From contig NZ_JAMBOP010000028.1 in the NCBI RefSeq assembly GCF_023715645.1, forward strand, positions 1 to 59,720: DNA of 59,720 nt, read 5' to 3'. The notes under the pieces are model-generated. The model did not search any database, was not told the origin of the DNA, and was given only the letters and a program-made list of their open reading frames with translations. Source of the stretch: Bacillus cytotoxicus (GTDB lineage Bacteria; Bacillota; Bacilli; Bacillales; Bacillaceae_G). Below are positions 32,652 through 47,753 of this stretch, piece by piece (the stretch's first letter is position 1; every line of letters begins with the position of its first letter). Position numbers and translations under genes: made by a program.

Positions 32652-33839
32652 ATGGGAAAAGCTAAATTCGAACGTTCTAAACCACATGTTAACATTGGTA
32701 CAATCGGCCACGTTGACCATGGTAAAACTACATTAACTGCTGCTATCACTACAGTTCTTGCAAAAGCTGGTGGTGCTGAAGCGAAAGGTTACGACCAAAT
32801 CGATGCTGCTCCAGAAGAAAGAGAGCGCGGTATCACAATCTCAACTGCACACGTTGAGTACGAAACTGAAACTCGTCACTATGCACACGTTGACTGCCCA
32901 GGCCATGCTGACTATGTTAAAAACATGATCACTGGTGCTGCTCAAATGGACGGCGGTATCTTAGTAGTATCTGCTGCTGATGGCCCAATGCCTCAAACTC
33001 GTGAGCACATCCTTCTTTCTCGTCAAGTAGGTGTTCCTTACATCGTTGTATTCTTAAACAAATGCGACATGGTTGACGACGAAGAGTTATTAGAATTAGT
33101 AGAAATGGAAGTTCGCGATCTATTATCTGAATACGACTTCCCAGGCGATGATATCCCTGTAGTTAAAGGTTCTGCTCTTAAAGCTCTTCAAGGAGATGCT
33201 GAGTGGGAAGCAAAAATCATCGAATTAATGGCTGAAGTTGATTCTTATATCCCAACTCCAGAACGTGACACTGAAAAAGCGTTCTTAATGCCTGTTGAGG
33301 ACGTGTTCTCTATCACAGGTCGTGGTACAGTTGCTACTGGTCGTGTAGAGCGCGGTGTAGTTAAAGTTGGTGACGTAGTAGAAATCATCGGTTTTGATGA
33401 AGAAAACAAATCTACAACTGTAACTGGTGTAGAGATGTTCCGTAAGCTTCTTGACCAAGCTCAAGCTGGAGACAACATCGGTGCTTTACTTCGTGGGGTT
33501 GCTCGTGAAGACATCCAACGTGGACAAGTTCTTGCTAAAACTGGCTCTGTAAAAGCTCACGCTAAATTCAAAGCTGAAGTTTTCGTATTATCTAAAGAAG
33601 AAGGTGGACGTCACACTCCATTCTTCGCTAACTACCGTCCACAATTCTATTTCCGTACAACTGACGTAACTGGTATCATCCAATTACCAGAAGGTACTGA
33701 AATGGTAATGCCTGGTGACAACATCGAAATGACTATCGAACTTATCGCTCCAATCGCTATCGAAGAGGGAACTAAATTCTCTATTCGTGAAGGTGGACGT
33801 ACAGTAGGTTACGGTGTAGTTGCAACTATCGTTGAGTAA
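32652..33839 (+). CDS. tuf: Elongation factor Tu
   Basis: EF-Tu (395 aa) delivers aminoacyl-tRNA. [19 protein letters not shown] and NKCDMVDD are the G motifs. The gene has strongly biased codons (GAA, GGT, ACT, CGT), as expected for a very highly expressed protein. It ends the str operon with a perfect terminator. Confidence 0.98.
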   Translation: MGKAKFERSKPHVNIGTIGHVDHGKTTLTAAITTVLAKAGGAEAKGYDQIDAAPEERERGITISTAHVEYETETRHYAHVDCPGHADYVKNMITGAAQMDGGILVVSAADGPMPQTREHILLSRQVGVPYIVVFLNKCDMVDDEELLELVEMEVRDLLSEYDFPGDDIPVVKGSALKALQGDAEWEAKIIELMAEVDSYIPTPERDTEKAFLMPVEDVFSITGRGTVATGRVERGVVKVGDVVEIIGFDEENKSTTVTGVEMFRKLLDQAQAGDNIGALLRGVAREDIQRGQVLAKTGSVKAHAKFKAEVFVLSKEEGGRHTPFFANYRPQFYFRTTDVTGIIQLPEGTEMVMPGDNIEMTIELIAPIAIEEGTKFSIREGGRTVGYGVVATIVE

Positions 33840-33855
33840 TCTTAACTGATATATG

Positions 33856-33886
33856 AAACCCAAGGGATTTTCCCTTGGGTTTTTTT
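33856..33886 (+). terminator. Terminator after tuf
   Basis: Perfect 12-bp stem AAACCCAAGGGA / TCCCTTGGGTTT with a TTT loop and a T tract. Confidence 0.95.
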
Positions 33887-33900
33887 ATTTGTAATAGATG

Positions 33901-33955
33901 AAGTGAAACTTTAATCAGTGGGGATCTTACTGCCCGCGAATAGCGGGATAAATCA
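33901..33955. repeat. Short hairpin motif between tuf terminator and repeat C
   Basis: AGTGGGGATCTTACTGCCCGCGAATAGCGGGATAAAT contains CCCGC/GCGGG at 33933-33947. The wording of this stretch looks like a dispersed B. cereus-group intergenic motif that I recall only loosely, so its repeat status is unverified. Only one copy lies in this window. Confidence 0.3.
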
Positions 33956-33990
33956 TTAATTTATAAGTTTTGACGAGTTTCTTCTATAAT

Positions 33991-34189
33991 ATATAAATAC
34001 AAATTGAAAACCTGATATAAAACCTCCTCTTTTAGGGGAGGAAGAGAGCGTCTGGCCATTGCTTGGAGCGGTCAGTTCCTTTTTCTACCACGTGCGATGT
34101 TCAAATAAAGAGAGAAAGAAAGTAGCGAGTTACTTTTTGCTTGTATGACAGCGACTTGTGTGTTGGGGGACTGGGGTGGATGTATAAAT
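33991..34189 (+). repeat. bcr1-like intergenic repeat, copy C
   Basis: About 199 bp from ATATAAATACAAATTG to GGATGTATAAAT. Plus-strand core hairpin CTGGCC/GGTCAG and the GTGCGATGTTCAAA and GCGACTTGTGTGTTGG blocks match copies B (reversed) and G. Located between the tuf terminator and the S10-operon promoters. Confidence 0.78.
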
Positions 34190-34240
34190 TGCAAAATCAT
34201 ACAACCAAAAACTGTAAACGGAATTACAACGGATGAAAAC

Positions 34241-34269
34241 TTGAAATTCATTAAAGTACCATGTATAAT
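34241..34269 (+). promoter_or_regulatory. S10 operon promoter P1
   Basis: TTGAAA at 34241-34246 and TATAAT at 34264-34269, 17-bp spacer. Confidence 0.8.
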
Positions 34270-34309
34270 AGCAAAAGTACAGTAAATGATGATGTGCACA
34301 AATAAAGTG

Positions 34310-34338
34310 TTGCATCTAGGCTAGAAACGTTGTATAAT
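34310..34338 (+). promoter_or_regulatory. S10 operon promoter P2
   Basis: TTGCAT at 34310-34315 and TATAAT at 34333-34338, 17-bp spacer, 69 bp downstream of P1. The leader then contains GC-rich pairing (GACACACCCGG ... GAGTGTGTG) before rpsJ. Confidence 0.78.
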
Positions 34339-34450
34339 AAACAATGTTGGTCTTTGACTGCGATGAAGTGGAAGGTTGCTGACACACCCGGCCGCTTTGC
34401 CATGGCGAGTGTGTGGAAATTTCCATGGAGAATGTCTATTTTTAAAATAG

Positions 34451-34780
<330 letters not shown>

Positions 34781-34813
34781 TTTATATAAGTTAAAATGTA
34801 GGAGGTGTAACTC

Positions 34814-35446
34814 ATGACCAAAGGAATCTTAGGAAAAAAGATCGGTATGACTCAAGTATTTGCTGAAAATGGCGAGCTAATTCCCGTAACTGTTATCGAA
34901 GCGACTCCAAACGTGATCCTTCAAAAGAAAACTGTTGAAACTGATGGCTACAATGCAATTCAGTTAGGCTTCGCTGACAAACGTGAAAAATTAGCTAACA
35001 AACCTGAACAAGGGCACGCTGCTAAAGCAACTACTGCTCCTAAGCGCTTCATTCGCGAACTTCGCGATGCAGACGTTGAAGGACAAGAAGTTGGTCAAGA
35101 GGTAAAAGTAGAAGTTTTCGCTGCAGGTGAAGCTGTAGATGTAACAGGTATTTCTAAAGGTAAAGGTTTCCAAGGTGTTATTAAACGCCACGGACAATCT
35201 CGCGGACCTATGTCTCACGGTTCTCGTTACCACCGTCGTCCTGGTTCAATGGGCCCTGTTGCTCCGAACCGTGTATTCAAAGGCAAAAAACTTGCTGGAC
35301 GTATGGGCGGAGACCAAGTTACTATTCAAAACTTAGAAATCGTTCAAGTTGATGTTGAACGTAATTTACTACTAGTAAAAGGCAACGTTCCTGGCGCTAA
35401 GAAATCTCTTGTAGTTGTTCGTAGTGCTGTTAAGGCTAGTAAATAA
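34814..35446 (+). CDS. rplC: 50S ribosomal protein L3
   Basis: L3 (210 aa) is an early 50S assembly protein near the peptidyl transferase centre. The start [13 protein letters not shown] and the loop [20 protein letters not shown]-type region near 128-155 are conserved. Part of the S10 operon. Confidence 0.97.
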   Translation: MTKGILGKKIGMTQVFAENGELIPVTVIEATPNVILQKKTVETDGYNAIQLGFADKREKLANKPEQGHAAKATTAPKRFIRELRDADVEGQEVGQEVKVEVFAAGEAVDVTGISKGKGFQGVIKRHGQSRGPMSHGSRYHRRPGSMGPVAPNRVFKGKKLAGRMGGDQVTIQNLEIVQVDVERNLLLVKGNVPGAKKSLVVVRSAVKASK

Positions 35447-35472
35447 TTTTCTATAAGAAAGGAGGAACCCCA

Positions 35473-36096
35473 ATGCCAAAAGTAAAGTTATTTAACCAAG
35501 CTGGTTCTGAAGTTGGTGAAATCCAATTAGCTGAAACTATTTTCGGTATCGAACCAAACGAAGCTGTACTTTTTGAAGCTGTAACGATGCAACGTGCATC
35601 TTTACGTCAAGGTACACACAAAGTAAAAACTCGCTCTGAAGTACGCGGTGGAGGTCGCAAACCATGGCGTCAAAAAGGAACTGGACGTGCTCGTCAAGGC
35701 TCTATCCGTTCTCCACAATGGCGTGGTGGTGGTACGGTATTCGGACCTACACCAAGAAGCTATGCTTACAAACTACCTAAAAAAGTTCGTCGCTTAGCTA
35801 TCAAATCTGCATTAGCTACTAAAGTAGTTGAGAACAACATCGTAGTTCTTGAGGACTTAGTATTAAATGCACCAAAAACAAAAGACATGGTAGTAGTTCT
35901 TAAAGGATTAGCTGTTGAGAAGAAAGCTCTTATCGTAACTGCTGATGCAAACGAAGCTGTTGAGTTATCTGCTCGCAATATTCCTGGAGTAACAGTAATC
36001 ACTGCTAATGGCGTGAACGTACTAGACGTTCTTCATCATGATAAGCTTATCATGACAAAAGCGGCAGTGGAAAAAGTAGAGGAGGTGCTTGCATAA
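35473..36096 (+). CDS. rplD: 50S ribosomal protein L4
   Basis: L4 (207 aa). Its extended loop, [20 protein letters not shown] near residues 55-74, reaches the exit tunnel where macrolide mutations occur; it reads as wild type. The last base of its stop codon is the first base of the rplW start. Confidence 0.97.
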   Translation: MPKVKLFNQAGSEVGEIQLAETIFGIEPNEAVLFEAVTMQRASLRQGTHKVKTRSEVRGGGRKPWRQKGTGRARQGSIRSPQWRGGGTVFGPTPRSYAYKLPKKVRRLAIKSALATKVVENNIVVLEDLVLNAPKTKDMVVVLKGLAVEKKALIVTADANEAVELSARNIPGVTVITANGVNVLDVLHHDKLIMTKAAVEKVEEVLA

Positions 36097-36386
36097 TGAA
36101 AGATCCTCGTGATATCATTAAGCGCCCAGTTATCACTGAACGTTCTATGGAAATGATGGCTGAAAAAAAATACACGTTCGATGTGGACGTTAAAGCTAAT
36201 AAAACGGAAGTTAAAGATGCTGTAGAAGCGATCTTTGGTGTTGAAGTTGATAAAGTAAATATCATGAACTACAAGCCAAAAGCAAAACGTGTTGGTCGTC
36301 ACGCTGGTTTCACTAACCGTCGTCGTAAAGCAATCGTTAAGCTTACTGCTGACAGCAAAGAAATCGAGATCTTCCAAGGAGTTTAA
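36096..36386 (+). CDS. rplW: 50S ribosomal protein L23
   Basis: L23 (96 aa) sits at the tunnel exit and docks trigger factor and SRP. It overlaps rplD by one base (TAATG). [13 protein letters not shown] and the [13 protein letters not shown] loop are typical. Confidence 0.97.
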   Translation: MKDPRDIIKRPVITERSMEMMAEKKYTFDVDVKANKTEVKDAVEAIFGVEVDKVNIMNYKPKAKRVGRHAGFTNRRRKAIVKLTADSKEIEIFQGV

Positions 36387-36414
36387 TCCTTACTAAAGAA
36401 GGAGGGAAAATCAG

Positions 36415-37245
36415 ATGGCAATCAAAAAGTATAATCCGACTACTAACGGTCGTCGTAACATGACTACGAATGATTTCGCTGAAATCACGACTGATAGACC
36501 GGAAAAATCATTACTTGCGCCTTTAAATAAAAAGGCTGGACGTAATAACCAAGGTAAAATTACTGTACGTCATCAAGGTGGCGGACACAAACGTCAATAC
36601 CGTATCATCGACTTCAAACGTAACAAAGATGGAATTCCAGGACGCGTTGCTACGATCGAATACGATCCGAACCGCTCTGCGAATATCGCATTAATTCACT
36701 ACGTTGATGGTGAAAAACGTTACATCCTTGCTCCTAAAAACTTAGAAGTAGGTATGGAAATCATGTCTGGCCCAGAAGCGGACATTAAAATCGGTAATGC
36801 ATTACCATTAATCAACATTCCAGTAGGTACAGTTGTTCATAACATCGAGCTTAAACCAGGTCGTGGTGGACAATTAGTTCGTTCTGCTGGTACATCTGCT
36901 CAAGTACTTGGTAAAGAAGGTAAATACGTACTTGTACGTTTAACTTCTGGTGAAGTACGCTTAGTCCTATCTGCTTGCCGCGCTACAGTAGGTCAAGTAG
37001 GTAATGAGCACCATGAACTTATTAAAATTGGTAAAGCAGGTCGCTCTCGCTGGTTAGGTAAACGCCCAACTGTTCGTGGTTCTGTAATGAACCCAGTTGA
37101 TCACCCACACGGTGGTGGTGAAGGTCGTTCACCAATCGGACGTAAGTCTCCAATGTCTCCATGGGGTAAACCAACTCTTGGATTCAAGACTCGTAAGAAA
37201 AATAAAGCGTCTGACAAATTCATCGTTCGTCGTCGTAAAAAATAA
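36415..37245 (+). CDS. rplB: 50S ribosomal protein L2
   Basis: L2 (276 aa) is needed for subunit joining and peptidyl transfer. The highly conserved [19 protein letters not shown] is near residues 220-238, including the functional His. GAAGGAGGG precedes the ATG. Confidence 0.98.
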   Translation: MAIKKYNPTTNGRRNMTTNDFAEITTDRPEKSLLAPLNKKAGRNNQGKITVRHQGGGHKRQYRIIDFKRNKDGIPGRVATIEYDPNRSANIALIHYVDGEKRYILAPKNLEVGMEIMSGPEADIKIGNALPLINIPVGTVVHNIELKPGRGGQLVRSAGTSAQVLGKEGKYVLVRLTSGEVRLVLSACRATVGQVGNEHHELIKIGKAGRSRWLGKRPTVRGSVMNPVDHPHGGGEGRSPIGRKSPMSPWGKPTLGFKTRKKNKASDKFIVRRRKK

Positions 37246-37305
37246 TGGGGTTGTAGTACGGTTCACTTCTAGAACCGTACGGCAATCACGAAGGGAGGCA
37301 CCAAA

Positions 37306-37584
37306 ATGGCTCGTAGCTTGAAAAAAGGACCATTTGTTGATGATCATTTAATGAACAAAATGGAAAAGTTAAATGAAACTGAGCAAAAGCAAGTTGTAAA
37401 AACTTGGTCTCGTCGTTCAACGATCTTCCCACAGTTTATTGGTCATACAATCGCTGTATATGATGGTCGTAAACACGTTCCTGTATACGTAACTGAAGAT
37501 ATGGTAGGCCACAAGTTAGGTGAGTTCGCACCAACTCGTACGTACAAAGGTCATGATGCTGACGATAAGAAAACTAGAAGATAA
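37306..37584 (+). CDS. rpsS: 30S ribosomal protein S19
   Basis: S19 (92 aa), head protein. [17 protein letters not shown] start and [16 protein letters not shown] near the end are diagnostic. AAGGGAGG upstream. Confidence 0.97.
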   Translation: MARSLKKGPFVDDHLMNKMEKLNETEQKQVVKTWSRRSTIFPQFIGHTIAVYDGRKHVPVYVTEDMVGHKLGEFAPTRTYKGHDADDKKTRR

Positions 37585-37601
37585 TGAGAGGAGGCACTTC
37601 A

Positions 37602-37943
37602 ATGCAAGCTAAAGCAGTAGCGAGAACAGTTCGTATTGCTCCTCGTAAAGTTCGTTTAGTAGTAGACTTAATCCGAGGTAAGCAAGTGGGTGAAGCGATT
37701 GCTATCCTTAACCACACACCAAAAACTGCTTCTCCAGTTGTAGAAAAAGTTTTGAAATCTGCAATTGCAAATGCAGAACATAACTACGAAATGGATGTAA
37801 ACAACTTAGTTGTTGAGAAAGTTTTCGTTGACGAAGGTCCAACGTTAAAACGTTTCCGTCCACGTGCAATGGGTCGTGCGAGCCAAATTAACAAACGCAC
37901 AAGCCACATTACAGTTGTGGTATCAGAAAAGAAGGAGGGATAA
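37602..37943 (+). CDS. rplV: 50S ribosomal protein L22
   Basis: L22 (113 aa), whose beta hairpin lines the exit tunnel. The ATG at 37602 follows GAGAGGAGGCAC and gives [16 protein letters not shown]; an upstream in-frame start overlapping rpsS is unlikely. Tunnel loop [18 protein letters not shown] is intact. Confidence 0.96.
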   Translation: MQAKAVARTVRIAPRKVRLVVDLIRGKQVGEAIAILNHTPKTASPVVEKVLKSAIANAEHNYEMDVNNLVVEKVFVDEGPTLKRFRPRAMGRASQINKRTSHITVVVSEKKEG

Positions 37944-37946
37944 TCG

Positions 37947-39232
<1,286 letters not shown>

Positions 39233-39252
39233 ATTGAGGGGAGGTTTGCAAA

Positions 39253-39516
39253 GTGAGCGAACGTAACCAACGCAAAGTTTATACTGGTCGTGTTGTTTCT
39301 GACAAAATGGACAAAACGATTACAGTTTTAGTTGAAACTTACAAAACTCATTCCTTATATGGAAAGCGCGTTAAGTATTCTAAGAAATACAAAGCGCATG
39401 ATGAGCAAAACCAAGCAAAAGTTGGCGATATCGTAAAAATCATGGAAACTCGCCCGCTTTCTGCTACTAAGCGTTTCCGTTTAGTTGAAATCGTTGAAGA
39501 AGCGGTTATTATCTAA
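39253..39516 (+). CDS. rpsQ: 30S ribosomal protein S17
   Basis: S17 (87 aa), binds the lower body of 16S rRNA. GTG start after [24 protein letters not shown] and [16 protein letters not shown] are conserved. Confidence 0.96.
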   Translation: MSERNQRKVYTGRVVSDKMDKTITVLVETYKTHSLYGKRVKYSKKYKAHDEQNQAKVGDIVKIMETRPLSATKRFRLVEIVEEAVII

Positions 39517-39559
39517 ATAGACGAATCGGAATTTTAAGTCCGAAGGGAGGTTTCATAAC

Positions 39560-39928
39560 ATGATCCAACAAGAATCTCGTTTGAAAGTAGCTGACAACTC
39601 TGGCGCACGTGAACTTTTAACAATCAAAGTATTAGGCGGCTCTGGTCGTAAATACGCAAACATCGGTGATATTATCGTTGCTACGGTAAAACAAGCAACA
39701 CCAGGTGGCGTTGTTAAAAAAGGTGACGTTGTTAAAGCAGTAGTAGTACGTACGAAGAGCGGTGCTCGTCGTCCGGACGGTTCTTACATTAAATTTGATG
39801 AAAACGCAGCGGTTATCATTAAAGACGATAAGAGCCCACGTGGTACTCGTATCTTTGGACCAGTAGCTCGTGAATTACGTGATAACAACTTCATGAAGAT
39901 CGTTTCTTTAGCTCCAGAAGTTCTATAA
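39560..39928 (+). CDS. rplN: 50S ribosomal protein L14
   Basis: L14 (122 aa), subunit-interface protein and RsfS target. [19 protein letters not shown] start and [17 protein letters not shown] are diagnostic. GAAGGGAGG upstream. Confidence 0.97.
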   Translation: MIQQESRLKVADNSGARELLTIKVLGGSGRKYANIGDIIVATVKQATPGGVVKKGDVVKAVVVRTKSGARRPDGSYIKFDENAAVIIKDDKSPRGTRIFGPVARELRDNNFMKIVSLAPEVL

Positions 39929-39966
39929 TTTAAGGTATTGCCTTGCTAAGGAGGTGCAGAAGTAAG

Positions 39967-40278
39967 ATGCATGTAAAAAAAGGTGATAAAGTACAGGTAA
40001 TCAGTGGTAAAGACAAAGGAAAACAAGGTGTTATCCTTGCAGCTTTCCCAAAAGAAAACCGTGTTATCGTTGAGGGTGTTAACATCGTTAAGAAGCACTC
40101 TAAGCCATCTCAATTAAATCCACAAGGTGGAATTATCACGAAAGAAGCACCTATCCACGTATCTAATGTTATGCCATTAGATCCTAAAACAGGTGTACCT
40201 ACTCGCGTAGGTTACAAAGTGGAAGATGGTAAAAAAGTTCGTGTTGCAAAAAAATCTGGTGAATTATTAGATAAATAA
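39967..40278 (+). CDS. rplX: 50S ribosomal protein L24
   Basis: L24 (103 aa) starts 50S assembly. KOW motif [18 protein letters not shown] at the N-terminus. The ATG at 39967 is preferred, giving MHVKKGDK after AAGGAGGTG; the upstream frame lacks family similarity. Confidence 0.96.
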   Translation: MHVKKGDKVQVISGKDKGKQGVILAAFPKENRVIVEGVNIVKKHSKPSQLNPQGGIITKEAPIHVSNVMPLDPKTGVPTRVGYKVEDGKKVRVAKKSGELLDK

Positions 40279-40304
40279 GTTCTATATGAAAGGAGGTCCC
40301 TTCA

Positions 40305-40844
40305 TTGAATCGCCTTAAAGAGAAATTCCAAAAAGAAATTACTCCTGCTCTTATGAGCAAGTTTAACTATAAATCTGTAATGGAAGTACCGAAAATCGAA
40401 AAGATCGTAATCAACACTGGTGTTGGTGACGCGGTATCCAATTCTAAAGCATTAGATAGTGCTGTAGAAGAATTAACACAAATCGCAGGTCAAAAGCCTG
40501 TTGTAACTCGCGCTAAAAAATCTATCGCAGGTTTCCGTCTTCGTGAGGGTATGCCTATCGGTGCAAAGGTTACTTTACGCGGTGAGCAAATGTATGAGTT
40601 CTTCGACAAATTAGTATCAGTTTCTTTACCACGTGTACGTGATTTCCGTGGTGTTTCTAAGAAATCTTTTGATGGTCGTGGTAACTACACATTAGGTGTT
40701 AAAGAGCAATTAATTTTCCCTGAGATTGATTATGATAAAGTAAGCAAGGTTCGTGGTATGGACATCGTAATCGTTACTACAGCGAAAACTGATGAAGAAG
40801 CTCGTGAACTTTTAACACAATTCGGTATGCCATTCCAAAAATAA
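40305..40844 (+). CDS. rplE: 50S ribosomal protein L5
   Basis: L5 (179 aa) binds 5S rRNA and contacts P-site tRNA. TTG start after [28 protein letters not shown] and [19 protein letters not shown] are diagnostic. Confidence 0.97.
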   Translation: MNRLKEKFQKEITPALMSKFNYKSVMEVPKIEKIVINTGVGDAVSNSKALDSAVEELTQIAGQKPVVTRAKKSIAGFRLREGMPIGAKVTLRGEQMYEFFDKLVSVSLPRVRDFRGVSKKSFDGRGNYTLGVKEQLIFPEIDYDKVSKVRGMDIVIVTTAKTDEEARELLTQFGMPFQK

Positions 40845-41063
<219 letters not shown>

Positions 41064-41092
41064 AACCCACAAATGGGAAGGAGGTAAAACAC

Positions 41093-41491
41093 ATGGTGAT
41101 GACAGATCCAATTGCAGATATGCTTACTCGCATCCGTAATGCGAACATGGTACGTCATGAGAAATTAGAAGTTCCTGCTTCTAAAATCAAAAAAGAAATC
41201 GCTGAAATCCTAAAACGTGAAGGTTTCATTCGTGATGTGGAATACATCGAGGATAACAAACAAGGTATCCTTCGTATTTTCCTAAAATACGGTGTAAACA
41301 ACGAGCGTGTAATCACTGGATTAAAGCGTATTAGTAAGCCTGGCTTACGCGTTTATGCAAAAGCTGATGAAGTACCACGTGTACTTAACGGATTAGGTAT
41401 TGCACTTGTTTCTACATCTAAGGGCGTAATGACGGACAAAGATGCTCGTCAATTACAAACTGGTGGAGAAGTAGTAGCATACGTTTGGTAA
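41093..41491 (+). CDS. rpsH: 30S ribosomal protein S8
   Basis: S8 (132 aa), central-domain assembly protein. The ATG at 41093 follows GGAAGGAGG and gives [18 protein letters not shown]-terminal [14 protein letters not shown] is conserved. Confidence 0.96.
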   Translation: MVMTDPIADMLTRIRNANMVRHEKLEVPASKIKKEIAEILKREGFIRDVEYIEDNKQGILRIFLKYGVNNERVITGLKRISKPGLRVYAKADEVPRVLNGLGIALVSTSKGVMTDKDARQLQTGGEVVAYVW

Positions 41492-41523
41492 TATATATTT
41501 AAAACGAACGGAGGTGTGACCAC

Positions 41524-42063
41524 ATGTCTCGTATTGGTAAAAAGATTCTTGAAATCCCTGCAGGTGTTACAGTTACAGTAGCAGAAAATAATACAGTAAC
41601 TGTAAAAGGCCCTAAAGGTGAATTAACTCGTACTTTCAATGCTGATATGGTTATCAAAGTTGAAGAAAATATCTTAACGGTAGAACGTCCTACTGAACAG
41701 AAGGAACACCGTGCATTACACGGAACAACTCGTGCTCTTCTTGGAAACATGGTTGAAGGTGTAACAACAGGTTTCGCTCGCGGACTTGAATTAATCGGTG
41801 TTGGTTACCGTGCACAAAAACAAGGTGACAAACTTGTATTAAACGTAGGTTATTCTCACCCAGTTGAGATGACTCCAGAAGCTGGTCTTGAAGTTGAAGT
41901 TCCTGCTCCTACAAAGATCGTAATTAAAGGTATCGACAAGCAACGTGTTGGCGAATTCGCTGCTAACGTTCGCGCTGTACGTGCTCCAGAGCCATATAAA
42001 GGCAAAGGTATTCGTTACGAAGGCGAAGTTGTACGTCGTAAAGAAGGTAAAACTGCTAAGTAA
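41524..42063 (+). CDS. rplF: 50S ribosomal protein L6
   Basis: L6 (179 aa) lies near the sarcin-ricin loop. [15 protein letters not shown] start and the C-terminal [14 protein letters not shown] motif are diagnostic. GGAGGTG upstream. Confidence 0.97.
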   Translation: MSRIGKKILEIPAGVTVTVAENNTVTVKGPKGELTRTFNADMVIKVEENILTVERPTEQKEHRALHGTTRALLGNMVEGVTTGFARGLELIGVGYRAQKQGDKLVLNVGYSHPVEMTPEAGLEVEVPAPTKIVIKGIDKQRVGEFAANVRAVRAPEPYKGKGIRYEGEVVRRKEGKTAK

Positions 42064-42094
42064 ACCCGTTAGGTGAAAGAAAGGAGTGACAAGA

Positions 42095-42457
42095 ATGATC
42101 ACTAAACCTGATAAAAATGCGGTTCGTAAGAAAAGACATGCACGTGTACGTGCAAAGCTTGCTGGTACAGCTGTACGTCCACGTTTAAACGTGTTCCGTT
42201 CTAATCAACATATTTACGCTCAAGTAATTGATGATGTAAACGGTGTAACATTAGCAAGTGCGTCTACTCTTGATAAAGAACTTACTCTTAACGGTACAAG
42301 CAACATCGAAGCTGCTACTAAAGTTGGCGAAATCGTTGCTAAGCGTGCTGTAGAGAAAGGCGTTAAAGAAGTAGTATTTGATCGCGGCGGTTACTTATAC
42401 CATGGTCGTGTTAAAGCTTTAGCTGAAGCTGCTCGTGAGGCTGGCTTACAATTTTAA
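42095..42457 (+). CDS. rplR: 50S ribosomal protein L18
   Basis: L18 (120 aa) binds 5S rRNA. The ATG at 42095 follows AAAGGAGTG and gives [35 protein letters not shown] near the end is diagnostic. Confidence 0.96.
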   Translation: MITKPDKNAVRKKRHARVRAKLAGTAVRPRLNVFRSNQHIYAQVIDDVNGVTLASASTLDKELTLNGTSNIEAATKVGEIVAKRAVEKGVKEVVFDRGGYLYHGRVKALAEAAREAGLQF

Positions 42458-42478
42458 TGGTCAAAGGAGGGAAAATAG

Positions 42479-42979
<501 letters not shown>

Positions 42980-42996
42980 GAAGGAGGGAAAACATA

Positions 42997-43179
42997 ATGG
43001 CGAAAAAGTTAGAAATTACCCTCACTCGTAGTGTAATTGGTCGTCCGCAAGATCAACGCGCGACTGTAGAAGCTTTAGGTCTTAAAAAGTTGAATTCAAC
43101 TGTAGTTAAGGAAGAAACTCCTGCTATTCGTGGTATGATCAACAAAGTTTCTCACCTTATAACTGTAAAAGAAGCTTAA
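42997..43179 (+). CDS. rpmD: 50S ribosomal protein L30
   Basis: L30 (60 aa). [20 protein letters not shown] start and the short two-helix/three-strand length fit the family. AAGGAGGG upstream. Confidence 0.95.
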   Translation: MAKKLEITLTRSVIGRPQDQRATVEALGLKKLNSTVVKEETPAIRGMINKVSHLITVKEA

Positions 43180-43212
43180 TGATAACTTATCAATATAAGG
43201 AGGTGCCTGGGA

Positions 43213-43653
43213 ATGAAACTTCATGAATTACAACCTGCAGAAGGTTCTCGTAAAGTTCGTAATCGTGTAGGTCGTGGTATCGGTTCTGGTAACGGTAAAA
43301 CTGCTGGAAAAGGTCATAAAGGACAAAACGCTCGTTCTGGTGGCGGTGTTCGTCTTGGTTTTGAAGGCGGTCAAACTCCATTATTCCGTCGTTTACCAAA
43401 ACGCGGCTTCACAAACATCAACCGTAAAGAATTCGCTATCGTTAACTTAACAACGTTAAATCGTTTTGAAGACGGTACAGAAGTAACACCTGAATTATTG
43501 CTGGAAACTGGCGTTATCAGCAAATTAAACGACGGTGTTAAAATTCTTGCGAACGGTGCTGTAGAGAAAAAGCTTACTGTTAAAGCTCATAAATTCTCTT
43601 CAAGTGCAAAAGAAGCTATTGAAGCAGCTGGCGGAACAGTTGAGGTGATCTAA
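43213..43653 (+). CDS. rplO: 50S ribosomal protein L15
   Basis: L15 (146 aa), late-assembly protein. The glycine-rich [19 protein letters not shown] near residues 19-38 is diagnostic. Its stop overlaps the secY start by one base (TAATG). Confidence 0.97.
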   Translation: MKLHELQPAEGSRKVRNRVGRGIGSGNGKTAGKGHKGQNARSGGGVRLGFEGGQTPLFRRLPKRGFTNINRKEFAIVNLTTLNRFEDGTEVTPELLLETGVISKLNDGVKILANGAVEKKLTVKAHKFSSSAKEAIEAAGGTVEVI

Positions 43654-44951
43654 TGTTTCGCACAATCTCCAACTTTATGCGCGTTGCTGAGATAAGAAGT
43701 AAAATATTATTCACTTTAGCGATGTTAATCGTGTTTCGAATTGGCACGTTCATCCCAGTGCCTCATACAAATGCAGATGTACTGAAAGCGCAAGACCAGT
43801 TGAATGTATTGGGTATTCTGAATACATTTGGCGGCGGAGCCTTAAAAAACTTTTCCATCTTTGCGATGGGAATCATGCCGTACATTACAGCATCCATCAT
43901 CGTGCAATTATTGCAGATGGATGTTGTTCCTAAATTTACGGAATGGTCAAAACAAGGTGAAATGGGCCGTCGTAAACTAGCTCAGTTTACCCGCTACTTT
44001 ACAATTGTTCTTGCTTTTATTCAAGCAATCGGTATGTCAATCGGTTTTAACGGTATGGCAGGTGGACGATTAATTTTGGATCCTAGCTGGTCAACTTATT
44101 TATATATTGCTACGGTACTAACTGCCGGAACTGCATTTTTAATGTGGTTAGGGGAGTTAATTACAGCAAAGGGAGTAGGAAATGGTATTTCTATTATTAT
44201 CTTTGCAGGTATTACCGCAGCTATCCCAAATACTATAAATCAAGTGTATGCACAGCAGTTCCAAGATGCCGGAGATCAATTGTTCATTCGTATCGTAAAA
44301 GTCGGTTTAATTTTGTTGGCTGTGTTAGCGGTTATTGTTGGTGTTATTTACATTCAACAAGCTGTTAGAAAAATCCCGATTCAATATGCGAAGCGCGTAA
44401 CTGGAAATGGTGGTCATACTGGAGCACAAAACACTCATTTACCACTTAAGGTAAATAGTGCTGGTGTTATTCCAGTAATTTTTGCTGTTTCATTCTTGAT
44501 TACGCCTCCGACTATTGCACAGTTTTTCCCGAAACATGAAATATCGCAGTGGATTATTAAAAATTTCAACTACTCTCATCCAGTAGGTATGATCGTATAT
44601 GTTGCACTAATTATTGCCTTTGCATATTTCTACGCATTTGTTCAAGTAAATCCTGAACAGATGGCTGAAAACTTAAATAAACAAGGTGGATATGTTCCTG
44701 GTATTCGTCCGGGTAAGAATACAGAACAGTATCTAACAAAGATCTTGTATCGTTTGACCTTTGTAGGTGCAATTTTCTTAGCAGCGATTGCAATCCTGCC
44801 GGTTTTATTTATTAAAATTGCAAACTTGCCACAATCTGCGCAGATAGGTGGAACAAGTTTACTAATTGTTGTCGGTGTTGCTTTAGAAACAATGAAGCAG
44901 CTCGAAAGCCAATTAGTAAAACGCCATTACAAAGGGTTTATCAAACAGTGA
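43653..44951 (+). CDS. secY: Preprotein translocase subunit SecY
   Basis: SecY (432 aa) forms the protein-conducting channel with SecE (17355). About ten hydrophobic segments are visible. Conserved [20 protein letters not shown] near residues 59-78 is the plug/TM2 region, and the cytoplasmic loop [13 protein letters not shown] near 350 is the SecA/ribosome contact. Confidence 0.97.
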   Translation: MFRTISNFMRVAEIRSKILFTLAMLIVFRIGTFIPVPHTNADVLKAQDQLNVLGILNTFGGGALKNFSIFAMGIMPYITASIIVQLLQMDVVPKFTEWSKQGEMGRRKLAQFTRYFTIVLAFIQAIGMSIGFNGMAGGRLILDPSWSTYLYIATVLTAGTAFLMWLGELITAKGVGNGISIIIFAGITAAIPNTINQVYAQQFQDAGDQLFIRIVKVGLILLAVLAVIVGVIYIQQAVRKIPIQYAKRVTGNGGHTGAQNTHLPLKVNSAGVIPVIFAVSFLITPPTIAQFFPKHEISQWIIKNFNYSHPVGMIVYVALIIAFAYFYAFVQVNPEQMAENLNKQGGYVPGIRPGKNTEQYLTKILYRLTFVGAIFLAAIAILPVLFIKIANLPQSAQIGGTSLLIVVGVALETMKQLESQLVKRHYKGFIKQ

Positions 44952-44992
44952 GTAAGCGGGAAGATTCATCTTCCCTATATGCTCATGCATAA

Positions 44993-45654
<662 letters not shown>

Positions 45655-45655
<1 letters not shown>

Positions 45656-46401
45656 TGATTATTTGCAAAACTCCTCGCGAAATCGAGATTATGCGAGAAG
45701 CTGGCAAGATAGTTGCTTTAACTCATCAAGAGTTAAAAAAACATATTGCCCCAGGGATTACAACGAAAGAGCTCGATCAAATAGCGGAAAAAACGATTCT
45801 AAAATATGGTGCTGTGCCATCTTTTAAAGGATACAACGGATTTCCGGGAAGCATTTGTGCTTCGGTAAACGAAGAGCTTGTACACGGGATTCCAGGAAAG
45901 CGCAAGCTCCAAGAAGGCGATATTATTAGTATCGATATTGGTGCGAAATATAATGGATACCATGGAGATTCTGCATGGACATATCCAGTAGGAAACATTT
46001 CCGAATCTGTTCAAAAGCTACTTGATGTCACAGAAAAATCGTTGTATCTTGGTCTAGAACACGCAAAACCGGGCGAACGATTATCTAATGTTTCACATGC
46101 GATTCAAACGTATGTTGAAGATAAAGGATTGTCGATCGTTAGGGAGTATGTCGGTCACGGAATCGGGCAAGACTTACATGAAGACCCACAAATCCCGCAC
46201 TATGGTCCACCAAATCAAGGGCCAAGGTTAAAACCGGGTATGGTCATTTGTATTGAGCCGATGGTGAACCAAGGAAGACGATATGTAAAAACACTATCTG
46301 ATGACTGGACAGTGGTAACGGTAGATGGTAAATGGTGTGCACATTTTGAGCACACGATTGCTCTTACAGAAGCAGGATACGAAATCCTTACCACTTTATA
46401 G
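45655..46401 (+). CDS. map: Methionine aminopeptidase, type I
   Basis: MetAP (248 aa) removes N-terminal Met. Metal ligands are visible in [16 protein letters not shown] (two Asp), [12 protein letters not shown] (His), IEPMVNQ (Glu) and AHFEHTIA (Glu). The short type Ia form lacks an N-terminal extension. Confidence 0.96.
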
Positions 46402-46468
46402 GTAGCTGGCTCTCCGGAATTTCAGAACAGTGTAGAATGTTACTGATTTGAAGAAGGGAGAACATTGA

Positions 46469-46687
46469 ATGGCTAAAGAAGATGTAATTGAAGTCGAAGG
46501 TACCGTTATTGAAACGTTGCCAAATGCTATGTTCAAAGTAGAATTAGAGAATGGGCATGTTGTATTGGCTCACGTTTCTGGTAAAATTCGTATGAACTTT
46601 ATTAAAATTTTACCAGGAGATAAAGTTACGGTAGAATTATCTCCGTACGATTTAAATCGTGGTCGTATCACGTACCGCTTTAAATAA
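46469..46687 (+). CDS. infA: Translation initiation factor IF-1
   Basis: IF-1 (72 aa), an S1-like OB fold occupying the A site. [20 protein letters not shown] and the final RGRITYRFK are diagnostic. It follows map by 67 bp, with no KOW-type small gene between them. Confidence 0.96.
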   Translation: MAKEDVIEVEGTVIETLPNAMFKVELENGHVVLAHVSGKIRMNFIKILPGDKVTVELSPYDLNRGRITYRFK

Positions 46688-46692
46688 TATAG

Positions 46693-47223
<531 letters not shown>

Positions 47224-47226
47224 TAA

Positions 47227-47637
<411 letters not shown>

Positions 47638-47753
47638 TTTTTCTGTATAGAATTTTCCCTTTTGTCTATAATGGATATGATGCATTATCGAGAAATTTCG
47701 TACAGAAACATCGCTTGTTGTGCACAATCGGGAACTGCCTAAGGGGGGACTTT

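Noticed and set aside
33970-33997. TTGACG ... TATAAA promoter-like pair before repeat C
   Set aside because: The -10 is simply the repeat's terminal TATATAAAT; a 16-bp spacing is acceptable but nothing downstream needs it.
34072-34315. Two 60-75 codon minus-strand frames over repeat C
   Set aside because: They arise from the repeat and its AT-rich flank, overlap each other, and have no coding signature.
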